NCBI RefSeq assembly: GCF_000218895.1
Contig: NC_015703.1
Coordinates: 929,501-993,500, forward strand
DNA: 64,000 nucleotides
Direction of reading: 5' to 3'
Origin: Runella slithyformis DSM 19594
Lineage (GTDB): Bacteria; Bacteroidota; Bacteroidia; Cytophagales; Spirosomataceae
A program made the position numbers and the translations under genes. Under the pieces are notes generated by a model. The model ran no database searches. It was not told the DNA's origin and saw only the letters and a program-made list of their open reading frames with translations. Shown here piece by piece: positions 1 to 7,786 of this stretch. Position 1 is the first letter of the stretch. Each line of letters starts with the position of its first letter.

Positions 1-523
1 TGCCTACCTGCCGATTTTCTTTTCATTGATCGGCTTATTGATGGTGCTGAAATCATTTACCGAACGACGAAAAGCACCCATGAGCTGGCTTCTGGTCATC
101 CTGAATCACTTTTGGATCGCTCTGGCTATTTCGTTCAATGAGCATTTCAAAAATGAGCAAACGCTGTTGTATTTAAGCGGCATCATTGTATCGGGAATTG
201 TCGGCTATTTCTGTCTCAATACGCTCAAATCCATTGAAGGCAATATTGACCTTGACCAATTTCACGGGCATTCCTACAAACATCCCAAACTGGCGTTTAT
301 TTTCCTGATGGCGTGTTTGGGGGTTTCGGGTTTTCCCATTACGCCTACTTTCATCGGAGAGGATTTGATTTTCAGTCATATCCATGAAAACCAAGCCATT
401 CTGGCTCTATCTGTGTCTCTGAGTTTTATCATTGATGGACTCGCCATCATCCGGATTTATGCCCGGGTCTTCCTGGGCCCTCACGTAAAATCGGTCTATG
501 AAACTGCTTATCGTTCCTCGTAA
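1..523 (+). CDS. NuoL-like proton-conducting membrane subunit, C-terminal part
   Basis: The reading frame is open from the left edge (first full codon at base 2) to a TAA ending at 523, so only the last ~173 residues are present. The segment is strongly hydrophobic with about four membrane helices and contains a short loop LGVSGFPITPTFIGED that resembles the Pro/Gly-rich loop of the NuoL/NuoN/MrpA antiporter family (Proton_antipo_M). Family knowledge: such proteins conduct protons in complex I, in Mrp antiporters, or as the DabB partner of DUF2309 (DabA) inorganic-carbon pumps. The tail is short and lacks the long lateral helix of true NuoL, so a DabB-like or stand-alone protein is more likely, but the partner gene would lie outside the window. 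Confidence 0.6.
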   Translation, partial: AYLPIFFSLIGLLMVLKSFTERRKAPMSWLLVILNHFWIALAISFNEHFKNEQTLLYLSGIIVSGIVGYFCLNTLKSIEGNIDLDQFHGHSYKHPKLAFIFLMACLGVSGFPITPTFIGEDLIFSHIHENQAILALSVSLSFIIDGLAIIRIYARVFLGPHVKSVYETAYRSS

Positions 524-571
524 TAACCTTTCGTCTTTAGTTTAATTGTTTAGTGTTAGTAGGTAATGATG

Positions 572-606
572 AAAGAGGCTGTCTGATGAGACAGTCTCTT
601 TTTTTC
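572..606 (+). terminator. Intrinsic terminator after the NuoL-like gene
   Basis: Inverted repeat with 13-nt arms (AAAGAGGCTGTCT and AGACAGTCTCTTT, one G-U pair), a GATG loop and a following T run. It sits about 50 bases after the stop codon. Confidence 0.8.
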
Positions 607-676
607 TATTTTACGCTAAAAAACGAGTGAAAGTGAGTGAAAAAGGCTCCTTTCATCATTAAATTACGGGTTCAAT

Positions 677-684
677 TATCTTTG
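677..684 (+). promoter_or_regulatory. Bacteroidota -7 box (TATCTTTG)
   Basis: Exact match to TAnnTTTG, 33 bases before the GTG start of the phosphatase gene. No clear TTTG -33 element is visible upstream. Confidence 0.45.
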
Positions 685-716
685 TTAATCGGTATTTCTC
701 TTAACTCTGTTGGTCT

Positions 717-1505
717 GTGCGCGCTTTCAGCTACTTATTTCTGTGGATGTTGGGTTGGTTCGTGGGTGGTAGTGCCTACGCTCAAAAGCCTAAACCCACG
801 CCTGTCACATTAAAAGTGATGACCTTTAATATTCATCACGGCGAAAATACCCTGGGCAAAACCAACCTGACCCGAGTAGTCGAACTCATCAAAAAACACA
901 AGCCCGATCTGGTCGCTTTGCAGGAAATCGACAGCGGTGCCGTGCGCTCCGGCAAATTAAACCAGATGCGCATCCTGTCGCTTTTGTCAGGATATGAGGA
1001 AGCATTTGGCAAAACCATCGACTTTCAGGGCGGCAAATACGGCTTGGGCATTTTATCGGCTCACCCAATTGAGGCCGTACAGCGGCTCAAACTCCCCAAT
1101 CCGGACTCCACCGAGCCGCGCCTGCTTATGTGTGCATTGATTGAATTACCCAACAACAAATACGTGCGCTTTTGCACCACACATTTAGATCATCGCTCAC
1201 CGCTCAATCGGGGTCTGCAGGCGGCGGTTATCAACGAGAATTTACAAAACAGTCTCTATCCCGTCATCGTAGGCGGAGATTTCAATGCCACGGCTGAAGA
1301 CCATACCCTCGAAGCAATGACCAAATACTGGAACGACGCAGGCGCAAATACCCCATGGGCTACCTATCCGGGAACCGGCAAACGGATCGATTATTTTTGG
1401 ACACACAAAGAAAGTACCTTTAAGGTGTTGGATTATGTCGTACTCTACGAGCCGACTACCTCCGACCACCAACCCGTGATCGTTACTTATTCTTTCGAAA
1501 AATGA
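717..1505 (+). CDS. Secreted endonuclease/exonuclease/phosphatase family protein
   Basis: 262 residues starting at GTG; a hydrophobic signal peptide ends near residue 22 (SAYAQ), so the protein should be periplasmic or exported. It has the hallmarks of the EEP (DNase I-like) fold: TFNIHHG near residue 37, catalytic Glu70 in LVALQEID, GGDFNAT near 187, and a C-terminal SDHQP motif. The family hydrolyses phosphodiester or phosphomonoester bonds in nucleic acids, inositol phosphates or sphingomyelin; the substrate cannot be read from the sequence. The stop overlaps the start of the AraC gene (ATGA, 1502-1505), suggesting translational coupling. Confidence 0.85.
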   Translation: MRAFSYLFLWMLGWFVGGSAYAQKPKPTPVTLKVMTFNIHHGENTLGKTNLTRVVELIKKHKPDLVALQEIDSGAVRSGKLNQMRILSLLSGYEEAFGKTIDFQGGKYGLGILSAHPIEAVQRLKLPNPDSTEPRLLMCALIELPNNKYVRFCTTHLDHRSPLNRGLQAAVINENLQNSLYPVIVGGDFNATAEDHTLEAMTKYWNDAGANTPWATYPGTGKRIDYFWTHKESTFKVLDYVVLYEPTTSDHQPVIVTYSFEK

Positions 1506-2365
1506 AAGCATTGCTTTTTCGGGTTCCGACGGTAGACGACCGTTCATTTCGGGTTCAGGTTGATAATGATAAACACTTTTATCAACGTCTTCATTTTCAT
1601 CCTGAATTTCAACTGACCCTTATCAAAGAAGGTACCGGAACACTGGTGGTAGGCGACCGCATTGAGCGCTTCCAACCGTATGACCTCTTATTATTGGGGG
1701 CCAATGTACCGCATGTCATGCTCAATGATGCGGAGTATTTTGAGCCCGATTCCCCGCGGCAGGTGTCAGCCTATTCTTTTTTTTTTAAAGAATCCATCCT
1801 GGGAGATATTTTTATAAACTCACCCGAGCTGGTGCATATTTCGGCATTGTTGCGAGAAGCTTCCCATGGAGTACGGGTTCGATTTTCAGGCCCTACCCTG
1901 CTGACGGAGAAACTGGAAAAAATCAACGAACTGCGCCCTTTTGACCAATTATTGCTCCTCCTGAGTGCCCTTGATACCATGACTTTACTGCCGGAGTGCG
2001 AACGACTGTCGGGTACATCCTATAAAAACCCCCACAAACCCGTTGACCACCAGCGGCTGGAGAATGTGTTCAATTTTATTCTTACCCATTATGCCAACGT
2101 AATCACCCTTGACGATATCGCTGATGTAGCCAATCTGACCCCTCATGCGTTCTGTCGATTTTTACGCACCCATACCCGTAAAACCTTCTCTCAACTGCTG
2201 AATGAGGTTCGCATTGAACACGCCTGTCGGTTGCTGAAAGACTCGACGCAGAGTGTCAGTCAGATTGCGTTTGCCTGCGGGTATTCCAATTTATCCAACT
2301 TCAACCGTCAGTTCAAGCAGGTAACGGGCATGACTCCGCGCGAATACATAAAGAAAGCCAATTAA
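1502..2365 (+). CDS. AraC family transcriptional regulator with cupin sensor domain
   Basis: 287 residues. The N-terminal half (about 1-150) has a cupin-like pattern (HFHPEFQLTLI followed by GDRIERF and PHVML) typical of small-ligand-sensing AraC regulators. The C-terminal ~100 residues contain two helix-turn-helix units: LDDIADVANLTPHAFCRFL, then SVSQIAFACGYSNLSNFNRQF ending in TGMTPREY, the AraC signature. It overlaps the upstream phosphatase by 4 bases and is followed, after a separate promoter, by a DapA-family aldolase. In Bacteroidota this regulator type is often found beside hydroxyproline-catabolism genes, so it may control the downstream aldolase; that is inference. Confidence 0.9.
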   Translation: MKALLFRVPTVDDRSFRVQVDNDKHFYQRLHFHPEFQLTLIKEGTGTLVVGDRIERFQPYDLLLLGANVPHVMLNDAEYFEPDSPRQVSAYSFFFKESILGDIFINSPELVHISALLREASHGVRVRFSGPTLLTEKLEKINELRPFDQLLLLLSALDTMTLLPECERLSGTSYKNPHKPVDHQRLENVFNFILTHYANVITLDDIADVANLTPHAFCRFLRTHTRKTFSQLLNEVRIEHACRLLKDSTQSVSQIAFACGYSNLSNFNRQFKQVTGMTPREYIKKAN

Positions 2366-2453
2366 GGGATTATAGTAGCCATTTACCCGCATGAAAACCA
2401 ACTATTCTCTTTTTTGAGCAAAATTCTATTAGAATTCGCTAACAGGCGGAGAG

Positions 2454-2481
2454 TTTGGCAGGCCTCCAACGCTTACTTTTG
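2454..2481 (+). promoter_or_regulatory. Bacteroidota-type promoter for the DapA-family gene
   Basis: TTTG at 2454-2457 and TACTTTTG (TAnnTTTG) at 2474-2481, separated by 16 bases, 53 bases before the ATG. Confidence 0.6.
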
Positions 2482-2534
2482 TACTTTATAGATCAGTCAA
2501 TATTTTTCCTGCATAACACAAACACTTTCCTCAA

Positions 2535-3440
2535 ATGAAACCCAATTGGACAGGCGTTTATCCCGCCGTAACGACAAAATTTTTTGAAGACGAAACCCTT
2601 GATTTCGCCACCTTCACCCATAACATCGACGAGCAGATCAAGGCCGGCGTACACGGCATCATTGTTTGCGGCTCGTTGGGTGAAAACAGCACTTTGACCT
2701 ATACGGAAAAACTCGAACTGCTGACGGCCGCCCGCGATGTCATCAATGAGCGGGTGCCGCTGATCATCTGTATTGCCGAAAACAGTACCAAAATGGCGGT
2801 CAGTTTTGCCAAAGAAGCTGCTGAAGCGGGTGCCGATGGATTTATGCTGTTGCCGCCGATGCGCTATCCTGCTGACGACCGCGAAATCCTGCACTACATG
2901 CACACCGTCGCTGATGCCACGGAACTGCCCGTGATGGTGTATAATAACCCATTGGCATACAAGAACTTTGTGAGTATTCCGATGTTCAAAGATTTGGCCC
3001 AAAATGCCCACTTTGAATCCATGAAAGAATCGACGGGAGATATTCGTTACATGACCGATATTATCAACGAATTGGGGGGACGTTTTAAGATCCTTTCCGG
3101 CGTGGATGATTTGGCTCTGGAAAGCCTGCTCATGGGCGCCGATGGCTGGGTGGCCGGATTGGTGGATGCCTTCCCGCGTGAAACGGTCGTGATCTACGAA
3201 TTGGCCAAACAAGGGCGTTTGGCAGAAGCCCGCGAAATTTATCGTTGGTTTTTCCCGTTGCTGCACTTGGACGTTTCCAACAAGTTTGTCCAAAACATCA
3301 AACTGGCCGAAGTTGCGACGGGCTTAGGAACGGAGTACGTGCGTCAGCCGCGCCTGCCCCTGATCGGCGAAGAACGTGAGCGTGTGTTGAAAGTCATCAA
3401 CGACGCATTGGCGAAACGGCCCGTTTTGCCTCAGATATAA
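2535..3440 (+). CDS. Dihydrodipicolinate synthase (DapA) family lyase/aldolase
   Basis: 301-residue TIM-barrel class I aldolase. The Schiff-base lysine is Lys164 (FESMKESTGD) and the conserved tyrosine is Tyr136 (VMVYNNP); the carboxylate-binding loop reads GSLGE (46-50) instead of the GTTGE of true DapA. That substitution and the AraC neighbour suggest a catabolic paralogue, for example pyrroline-4-hydroxy-2-carboxylate deaminase of hydroxyproline degradation, rather than the lysine-biosynthesis enzyme. The other expected pathway genes (epimerase, oxidase, aldehyde dehydrogenase) are not adjacent, so the substrate is uncertain. It has its own promoter and a strong terminator. Confidence 0.85.
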   Translation: MKPNWTGVYPAVTTKFFEDETLDFATFTHNIDEQIKAGVHGIIVCGSLGENSTLTYTEKLELLTAARDVINERVPLIICIAENSTKMAVSFAKEAAEAGADGFMLLPPMRYPADDREILHYMHTVADATELPVMVYNNPLAYKNFVSIPMFKDLAQNAHFESMKESTGDIRYMTDIINELGGRFKILSGVDDLALESLLMGADGWVAGLVDAFPRETVVIYELAKQGRLAEAREIYRWFFPLLHLDVSNKFVQNIKLAEVATGLGTEYVRQPRLPLIGEERERVLKVINDALAKRPVLPQI

Positions 3441-3447
3441 TAGGTTT

Positions 3448-3481
3448 CAACGGCCATGCGGGCGGCCCCGCGTGGCCGTTG
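3448..3481 (+). terminator. GC-rich 15-bp stem-loop
   Basis: Arms 3448-3462 and 3467-3481 pair over 15 bp with one G-U pair around a 4-base loop; a T-rich stretch (TTTCTTTCAGTTTT) follows. It ends the aldolase gene and would also end the converging WYL remnant. Confidence 0.75.
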
Positions 3482-3490
3482 AACTTTCTT

Positions 3491-3661
3491 TCAGTTTTCT
3501 ATTCCTTCTTCATACTGCTTTGTGCCGGCACTCAGTCGCCGGTGGATGCGCCTGCGCAAGTGCTCAGGCGTCAGCACTTTCATTCCATCGCCAAATCCCG
3601 GAATCTCTTTTTCCAACTCAAAGTTGTATTTACGTACCTGCCGAAAGTGTATCGAAGCGTT
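3491..3661 (-). pseudogene. Remnant of a WYL-domain transcriptional regulator (C-terminus)
   Basis: The minus strand encodes about 56 residues with no start codon, entered directly after an in-frame stop at 3662-3664. The stretch FELEKEIPGFGDGMKVLTP followed by EHLRRRIHRRL resembles the C-terminal extension of YafY-type WYL regulators (ELE..I..FG..V.VL.P..LR.RI). No upstream HTH or WYL core is visible; the rest of the 378-base gap (3662-3818) contains nothing recognisable. Most likely the tail of a deleted regulator. The family assignment is by eye only. Confidence 0.4.
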
Positions 3662-3818
3662 TTATGTAAATTTAAAAGTGATTTGGAAACACTTGCGACC
3701 TAAATTTCAAAAACCGTTTTGCTCCATTAGCAGCGATGAGGGATAACAGATTGCCGTTTCCAATCAACAAAAGAAAATGATAACCATAATCAAGTCTCAT
3801 TGGGGGATTTAGGGACTC

Positions 3819-4697
3819 ATGAAAAAAGTAATCTTACTGCGCGGCCTGCCCGCCAGCGGAAAATCGACCCTTGCCCGGCAGATGCTGGACGAGAACAGGG
3901 GCACCTACAAACGGCTGAACAAAGACGAGCTCCGCGCCATGCTCGACAACAGTGAGCATTCCACCCACAACGAAAAATTTGTAGAGCATGTTCGGGATCT
4001 GATGTTGATCGAAGCCCTGCGCGATGGAAAACACGTCATCATTGATGATACTAACTTATCAGACCGTCCCGTCGAGCGTATTCGTCAAGTAGTACAGAAA
4101 TATTGTAAAGACACGGGAGAACAGGTAAAAATTGAGATTCGGGAAATGAGTACTACGTTGGAGGAAAGTCTGGCGCGGGATGAAGTGCGCGAAAAAAAAG
4201 TGGGCCGCGATGTCATCATGCGCATGTACAAGACCCACGTGCTGGGCGATGAACGCGGACCGCATTATCAGCCGCAGGACACATCACTGCCACCGGCTAT
4301 CCTGTGCGATTTGGACGGTACGTTGGCTATTTTACGCCGCAATCCCTACGATAGTATGGCCTGCGAACGTGATGATCTCAACGAGCCTATCGCCCAAATC
4401 ATTAAGAATTACCATACCTTAGGCGTAAAGATCATTCTGATGTCGGGACGGGAAGAAAAATCACGGATGCCGACAACAAACTGGCTGAAATACAATAACA
4501 TTCCGTACGACGCGCTGTACATGCGTACCACGGGTGATATGCGTAAGGACGCCGTTATCAAAAAAGAATTGTTTGAAGCGCACGTCAAAGGACAGTATTA
4601 CGTACAATTTGTACTGGATGACCGCAACCAAGTCGTGGATCTGTGGCGTTTGGAATTGGGTTTGCCCTGTTTGCAGGTGAATTACGGGGATTTTTAA
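3819..4697 (+). CDS. Bifunctional polynucleotide 5'-kinase / 3'-phosphatase, T4 Pnkp-like
   Basis: 292 residues, nearly collinear with phage T4 polynucleotide kinase/phosphatase (about 301). The kinase domain (1-150) has a P-loop GLPASGKST (9-17), NKDELR with Asp36 and Arg39 at the positions of the T4 catalytic Asp35 and Arg38, and DDTNLSDR near 76. The phosphatase domain (158-292) is of the HAD/acylphosphatase class: DLDGTLA with Asp164 and Asp166, NPYD, MSGRE (208-212), TGDMRKD and LDDRNQVVDLWR; the C-terminus GDF also matches T4. Expected activity: phosphorylates 5'-OH ends and removes 3'-phosphates, healing RNA or DNA ends for ligation. No ligase, repair nuclease or phage gene is adjacent. 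Single-gene unit ending at a stem-loop. Confidence 0.9.
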   Translation: MKKVILLRGLPASGKSTLARQMLDENRGTYKRLNKDELRAMLDNSEHSTHNEKFVEHVRDLMLIEALRDGKHVIIDDTNLSDRPVERIRQVVQKYCKDTGEQVKIEIREMSTTLEESLARDEVREKKVGRDVIMRMYKTHVLGDERGPHYQPQDTSLPPAILCDLDGTLAILRRNPYDSMACERDDLNEPIAQIIKNYHTLGVKIILMSGREEKSRMPTTNWLKYNNIPYDALYMRTTGDMRKDAVIKKELFEAHVKGQYYVQFVLDDRNQVVDLWRLELGLPCLQVNYGDF

Positions 4698-4701
4698 AAT
4701 T

Positions 4702-4738
4702 TAACCCTATAAGAAATATCCATTTTTTATAGGGTTAT
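4702..4738. terminator. 11-bp perfect inverted repeat
   Basis: TAACCCTATAA (4702-4712) and TTATAGGGTTA (4728-4738) are perfect complements around a 15-base loop, directly after the kinase/phosphatase stop. The loop is T-rich but no long T run follows. Confidence 0.5.
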
Positions 4739-4821
4739 ACTTCTTACAAGGGTTTCTCTTCTTTAGTAGTTGGCTGCGCAAAAATGCTTTTTGAAGACAG
4801 GTATAAACCAACTGCACACTC

Positions 4822-6261
4822 ATGAATAGAAACCTCTTTTTATTGCTTTGTTCACTGCTGTATTCATCCCTCCACGCTCAATCTTCCAAACCCAATATTC
4901 TCTTTCTCTTTGCCGATGATCTTCGCGCCGACGCGTTGGGCTGTTACGGAAATCCCTATGTCCAAACGCCCAACCTCGATCAATTGGCCCGCAACGGCAC
5001 AATATTTACGGAAGCCCATATTTTAGGCGGAAATCACGGAGCCGTTTGTGCGCCGAGTCGGGCGATGCTGATGAGCGGGAAAGGCTTTTTCAGGGTGTTG
5101 GATAAACTCAACGGCGTCACGACCTGGCCCATGCTGATGCGTCAAAACGGCTATTCTACCTTCATGACGGGCAAATGGCATAACGAACCCGCAGCCGTGG
5201 GGGCAAGTTTTATGGAAGCTAAAAATGTGATGCTCGGCGGCATGGCCGATCATTATCAAACGCCCATGAGCGACTTAAAACCTGACGGGACATTTACCGA
5301 ACCCGTCAAAAAAGGCTTTTCTACCGATCATTTTGCCGAAACCGCCATTCAATTTTTAGATAAACAAACGGCCAATAAACCTTTTGTGACGTATGTAGCC
5401 TTCACGGCTCCGCACGACCCGCGTTCACCCTTACCTGAATATCTCAAACGCTACGGCACCGTGCCGCTGCCGCCTAATTTTATGCCCATTCATCCCTTCA
5501 ACTTTGGCAGCGATATGACCGTGCGCGACGAAATGCTGGCGGGGTATCCACGTACCACCGACGTCATCAAATCACAATTGACGGAGTATTACGCCATGAT
5601 TACGCATTTGGACGAGGCCATCGGTAAGATTTTAGCGAAGTTGAAGGAAAAAGGATTGGACAAAAACACGATCATCGTTTTTGCAGCCGACAATGGCTTG
5701 GCAATGGGTAGTCATGGGTTGTTGGGGAAACAAAATCTCTACGAACACAGCATGAGAGTCCCGCTGATCATGAGCGGAAAAGGCATTCCCCAACATCAAA
5801 AAAGTGATGCTTTTGTGTACCTGTTCGATTTATTTCCGACCTTTTGCAAAATGCTTAATATCAAAGCTCCCACAGATTTGGAAGGCAAAGACTTGTCAGG
5901 TATCATTCATGGAAAAATGCCATCGGTGCGTGAGCAGGTGTTTACGGCCTATACTTTCTCCCAACGCGCCATCCGCGACCGTCGCTGGAAACTGATTCGA
6001 TACCCCAAAGTGGATTTTACCCAACTCTTTGATTTACAAACCGACCCGCACGAATTGAATAATCTGGCTCAAAAACCCGAATATGCGGCCAGGGTTAAAA
6101 CAATGATGGAAAACCTCAAAAAACATCAGCAACAATACGGAGATACCTTTCCATTGACGGCTTCGGAGATTTCATCACAAGTATTTGATTACAAAAACGT
6201 TGTACGTAAGCCCGATCAATGGCAACCTAAAGAAGTTCTGGAAAAATATTTTAAAGATTAA
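4822..6261 (+). CDS. Sulfatase, secreted
   Basis: 479 residues with a signal peptide (cleavage near HAQ, residue 20). Alkaline-phosphatase-superfamily sulfatase: metal-binding Asp32-Asp33 in LFADDLRAD, and the formylglycine-forming motif CAPSR with Cys76, which must be oxidised by a sulfatase-maturing enzyme; a second metal site appears as AADNGLAMGSHG in the C-terminal half. The substrate (a sulfated glycan or other ester) is not predictable from sequence. It is followed 39 bases later by a secreted SGNH esterase, so the two probably form a small polysaccharide- or glycoside-processing unit. Confidence 0.92.
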   Translation: MNRNLFLLLCSLLYSSLHAQSSKPNILFLFADDLRADALGCYGNPYVQTPNLDQLARNGTIFTEAHILGGNHGAVCAPSRAMLMSGKGFFRVLDKLNGVTTWPMLMRQNGYSTFMTGKWHNEPAAVGASFMEAKNVMLGGMADHYQTPMSDLKPDGTFTEPVKKGFSTDHFAETAIQFLDKQTANKPFVTYVAFTAPHDPRSPLPEYLKRYGTVPLPPNFMPIHPFNFGSDMTVRDEMLAGYPRTTDVIKSQLTEYYAMITHLDEAIGKILAKLKEKGLDKNTIIVFAADNGLAMGSHGLLGKQNLYEHSMRVPLIMSGKGIPQHQKSDAFVYLFDLFPTFCKMLNIKAPTDLEGKDLSGIIHGKMPSVREQVFTAYTFSQRAIRDRRWKLIRYPKVDFTQLFDLQTDPHELNNLAQKPEYAARVKTMMENLKKHQQQYGDTFPLTASEISSQVFDYKNVVRKPDQWQPKEVLEKYFKD

Positions 6262-6300
6262 TCCCCCTTGCGCCCATTGCGAAAAACCATTCAATCCCTT

Positions 6301-7077
6301 ATGAAACACTTATTCATCTATGTTTTCCTCCTTTTCTCTTTGAAAGCAATGGCTCAAAACCCCGATTTTAAGGGCAAAAAGCTTCATCTGTACCTGTTGG
6401 TGGGGCAATCTAATATGGCAGGACGCGGTGAAGTGACTGAGGCAGATCGCACACCGCACCCACGTATATGGATGCTCAACAAAGAAAGTCAATGGGTGCC
6501 GGCCGTGGCTCCCATGCACTTTGACAAACCGTTTGCGGGCGTCGGGCCGGGATTTGAATTTGCCAAAATCATGGCCGAGGCCGATACAACGGTCATGATC
6601 GGTCTGATACCCGCCGCGGCCGGCGGCTCCCCGATTGATGTTTGGCAAACGGGCGGCTACCACGACCAAACCAAAAGCTACCCTTACGATGATGCCATTC
6701 GACGGACGAAAGCCGCCCTGCCGGCAGGTACGTTAAAAGGCATTTTGTGGCATCAGGGCGAAGGCGACAGTAAACCTGAATTGGTGGGAAGTTATACCCA
6801 AAAACTGGAATCACTGATCGGGCGTTTTCGGAAGGAGTTATCAGCGCGTAATGTGCCGTTCGTCGTGGGTACGTTGGGTGATTTTTTTGCGGCCAATAAT
6901 CCGGAAGCAAAAAACATCAATGACCAACTCCGCAATCTTCCCCAAAAAGTGAAGCGAACGGCATGCGCGGAAGCAACAGGTCTGACCGACAAAGGCGATA
7001 AAACCCACTTCGACACTCCTTCTGCCCGAGAATTGGGTCGCCGCTATGCCGAAGCTTTTAAGAAAATAGCACGCTGA
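6301..7077 (+). CDS. Secreted SGNH/CE6-like carbohydrate acetylesterase (SASA domain)
   Basis: 258 residues from the ATG at 6301; an upstream TTG at 6268 is possible but adds 11 residues before a good signal peptide (cleavage after AMAQ). Block I GQSNMAG holds nucleophile Ser37, the middle HQGEGD matches the conserved block of sialate O-acetylesterase/acetylxylan esterase (CE6), and DKTH near the end supplies the DxxH dyad (Asp233, His236). It likely removes acetyl groups from carbohydrates in the periplasm. Probably cotranscribed with the upstream sulfatase. Confidence 0.85.
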   Translation: MKHLFIYVFLLFSLKAMAQNPDFKGKKLHLYLLVGQSNMAGRGEVTEADRTPHPRIWMLNKESQWVPAVAPMHFDKPFAGVGPGFEFAKIMAEADTTVMIGLIPAAAGGSPIDVWQTGGYHDQTKSYPYDDAIRRTKAALPAGTLKGILWHQGEGDSKPELVGSYTQKLESLIGRFRKELSARNVPFVVGTLGDFFAANNPEAKNINDQLRNLPQKVKRTACAEATGLTDKGDKTHFDTPSARELGRRYAEAFKKIAR

Positions 7078-7118
7078 TGCCCTCGCTCATGTCTCGCGAC
7101 GGGGTGCCCCAAGCCGTG

Positions 7119-7172
7119 GCTATTAAGAGGCCTCCTGTCTACTTTAACAAAGGCCGGAGGCCTCTTAATAGC
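7119..7172. terminator. 17-bp perfect inverted repeat
   Basis: Arms 7119-7135 and 7156-7172 are perfect complements around a 20-base loop, just after the esterase gene. It abuts the REP-like palindrome at 7171-7199. No T run follows, so it may be a repeat element rather than a classical terminator. Confidence 0.55.
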
Positions 7173-7199
7173 AGTCACTCGCGAGACGCGAGCGACTGC
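7171..7199. repeat. REP-like palindrome, copy 1
   Basis: 29-nt element: 11-nt arms GCAGTCACTCG and CGAGCGACTGC around a 7-base centre. The same arms with purine/pyrimidine swaps recur at 61035-61063 with identical spacing. Confidence 0.6.
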
Positions 7200-7270
7200 C
7201 TGCTATTTTATCAGTAAATTATTCAAAATCTGCCCTTTAAGATAGTGTTATCAAAGCAACTTCAGGAACC

Positions 7271-7786
7271 ATGAATCGACGGGAAGTTCTTAAAAATGCC
7301 GCATTAGCCACGGGTGGTTTTATGGCGTGGCCGACTTGGGCCGAAGCCTGGAATCTGAGCCATGTCCGCCAAGAGAACACTTTCTTATCGGACGAACAGG
7401 CGTCAGTATTAGCGTCAATGGTCGACACTATTATTCCCACCACCGATACACCCGGTGCCAAAGACCTGGAAGTACCTGCCTTTGTTCAAAAGATGTTGGC
7501 AGACTGTTACGAAAAAGAGATTCAGGAAAATGTCAGGAAAGGATTGGAAAAGACCGACGCCATCGCCAAAGACAGTTACCTCAGAGCATTCAGCAACTGT
7601 AATTCCCTTCAGCGCAAAGACGTTCTGAATAAAATAGTACTGTCTTCCGATCAACCGTTGAAAGACTGTTTCGCACTCATCAAGTCGCTGACGGTCATGG
7701 GCTTTACCACCTCCGAATACGTACAGACAAAGTTCCTGAACTACAATCCTGTGCCGGGGCATTATTATGGGTGTGTGCCGGTTTAG
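7271..7786 (+). CDS. Gluconate 2-dehydrogenase subunit 3 family protein
   Basis: 171 residues with an N-terminal RREVLKNAALATGG motif like a Tat signal, then the small-subunit signature (LSDEQASVLASMVDTIIPTTDTPGA, seen at about residues 40-64, and a C-terminal GHYYGCVPV). In this family the small subunit accompanies and helps export a GMC-type flavoprotein, often through its own Tat signal. The GMC dehydrogenase gene lies 102 bases downstream, so this is its expected partner. Confidence 0.88.
   Translation: MNRREVLKNAALATGGFMAWPTWAEAWNLSHVRQENTFLSDEQASVLASMVDTIIPTTDTPGAKDLEVPAFVQKMLADCYEKEIQENVRKGLEKTDAIAKDSYLRAFSNCNSLQRKDVLNKIVLSSDQPLKDCFALIKSLTVMGFTTSEYVQTKFLNYNPVPGHYYGCVPV

Noticed and set aside
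2493-3293. 266-residue open frame on the minus strand opposite the DapA-family gene
   Set aside because: Shadow frame of a well-supported gene; His/Gly/Phe-rich composition and no family motif.
3472-3746. Small plus-strand frames of 65-74 residues after the DapA-family gene
   Set aside because: Three overlapping frames with no motif in the terminator region; the minus-strand WYL-like remnant explains this stretch better.
3819-4697. T4 Pnkp-like gene read as part of a prophage
   Set aside because: No integrase, structural or replication phage gene anywhere in the window; neighbours are ordinary chromosomal genes.
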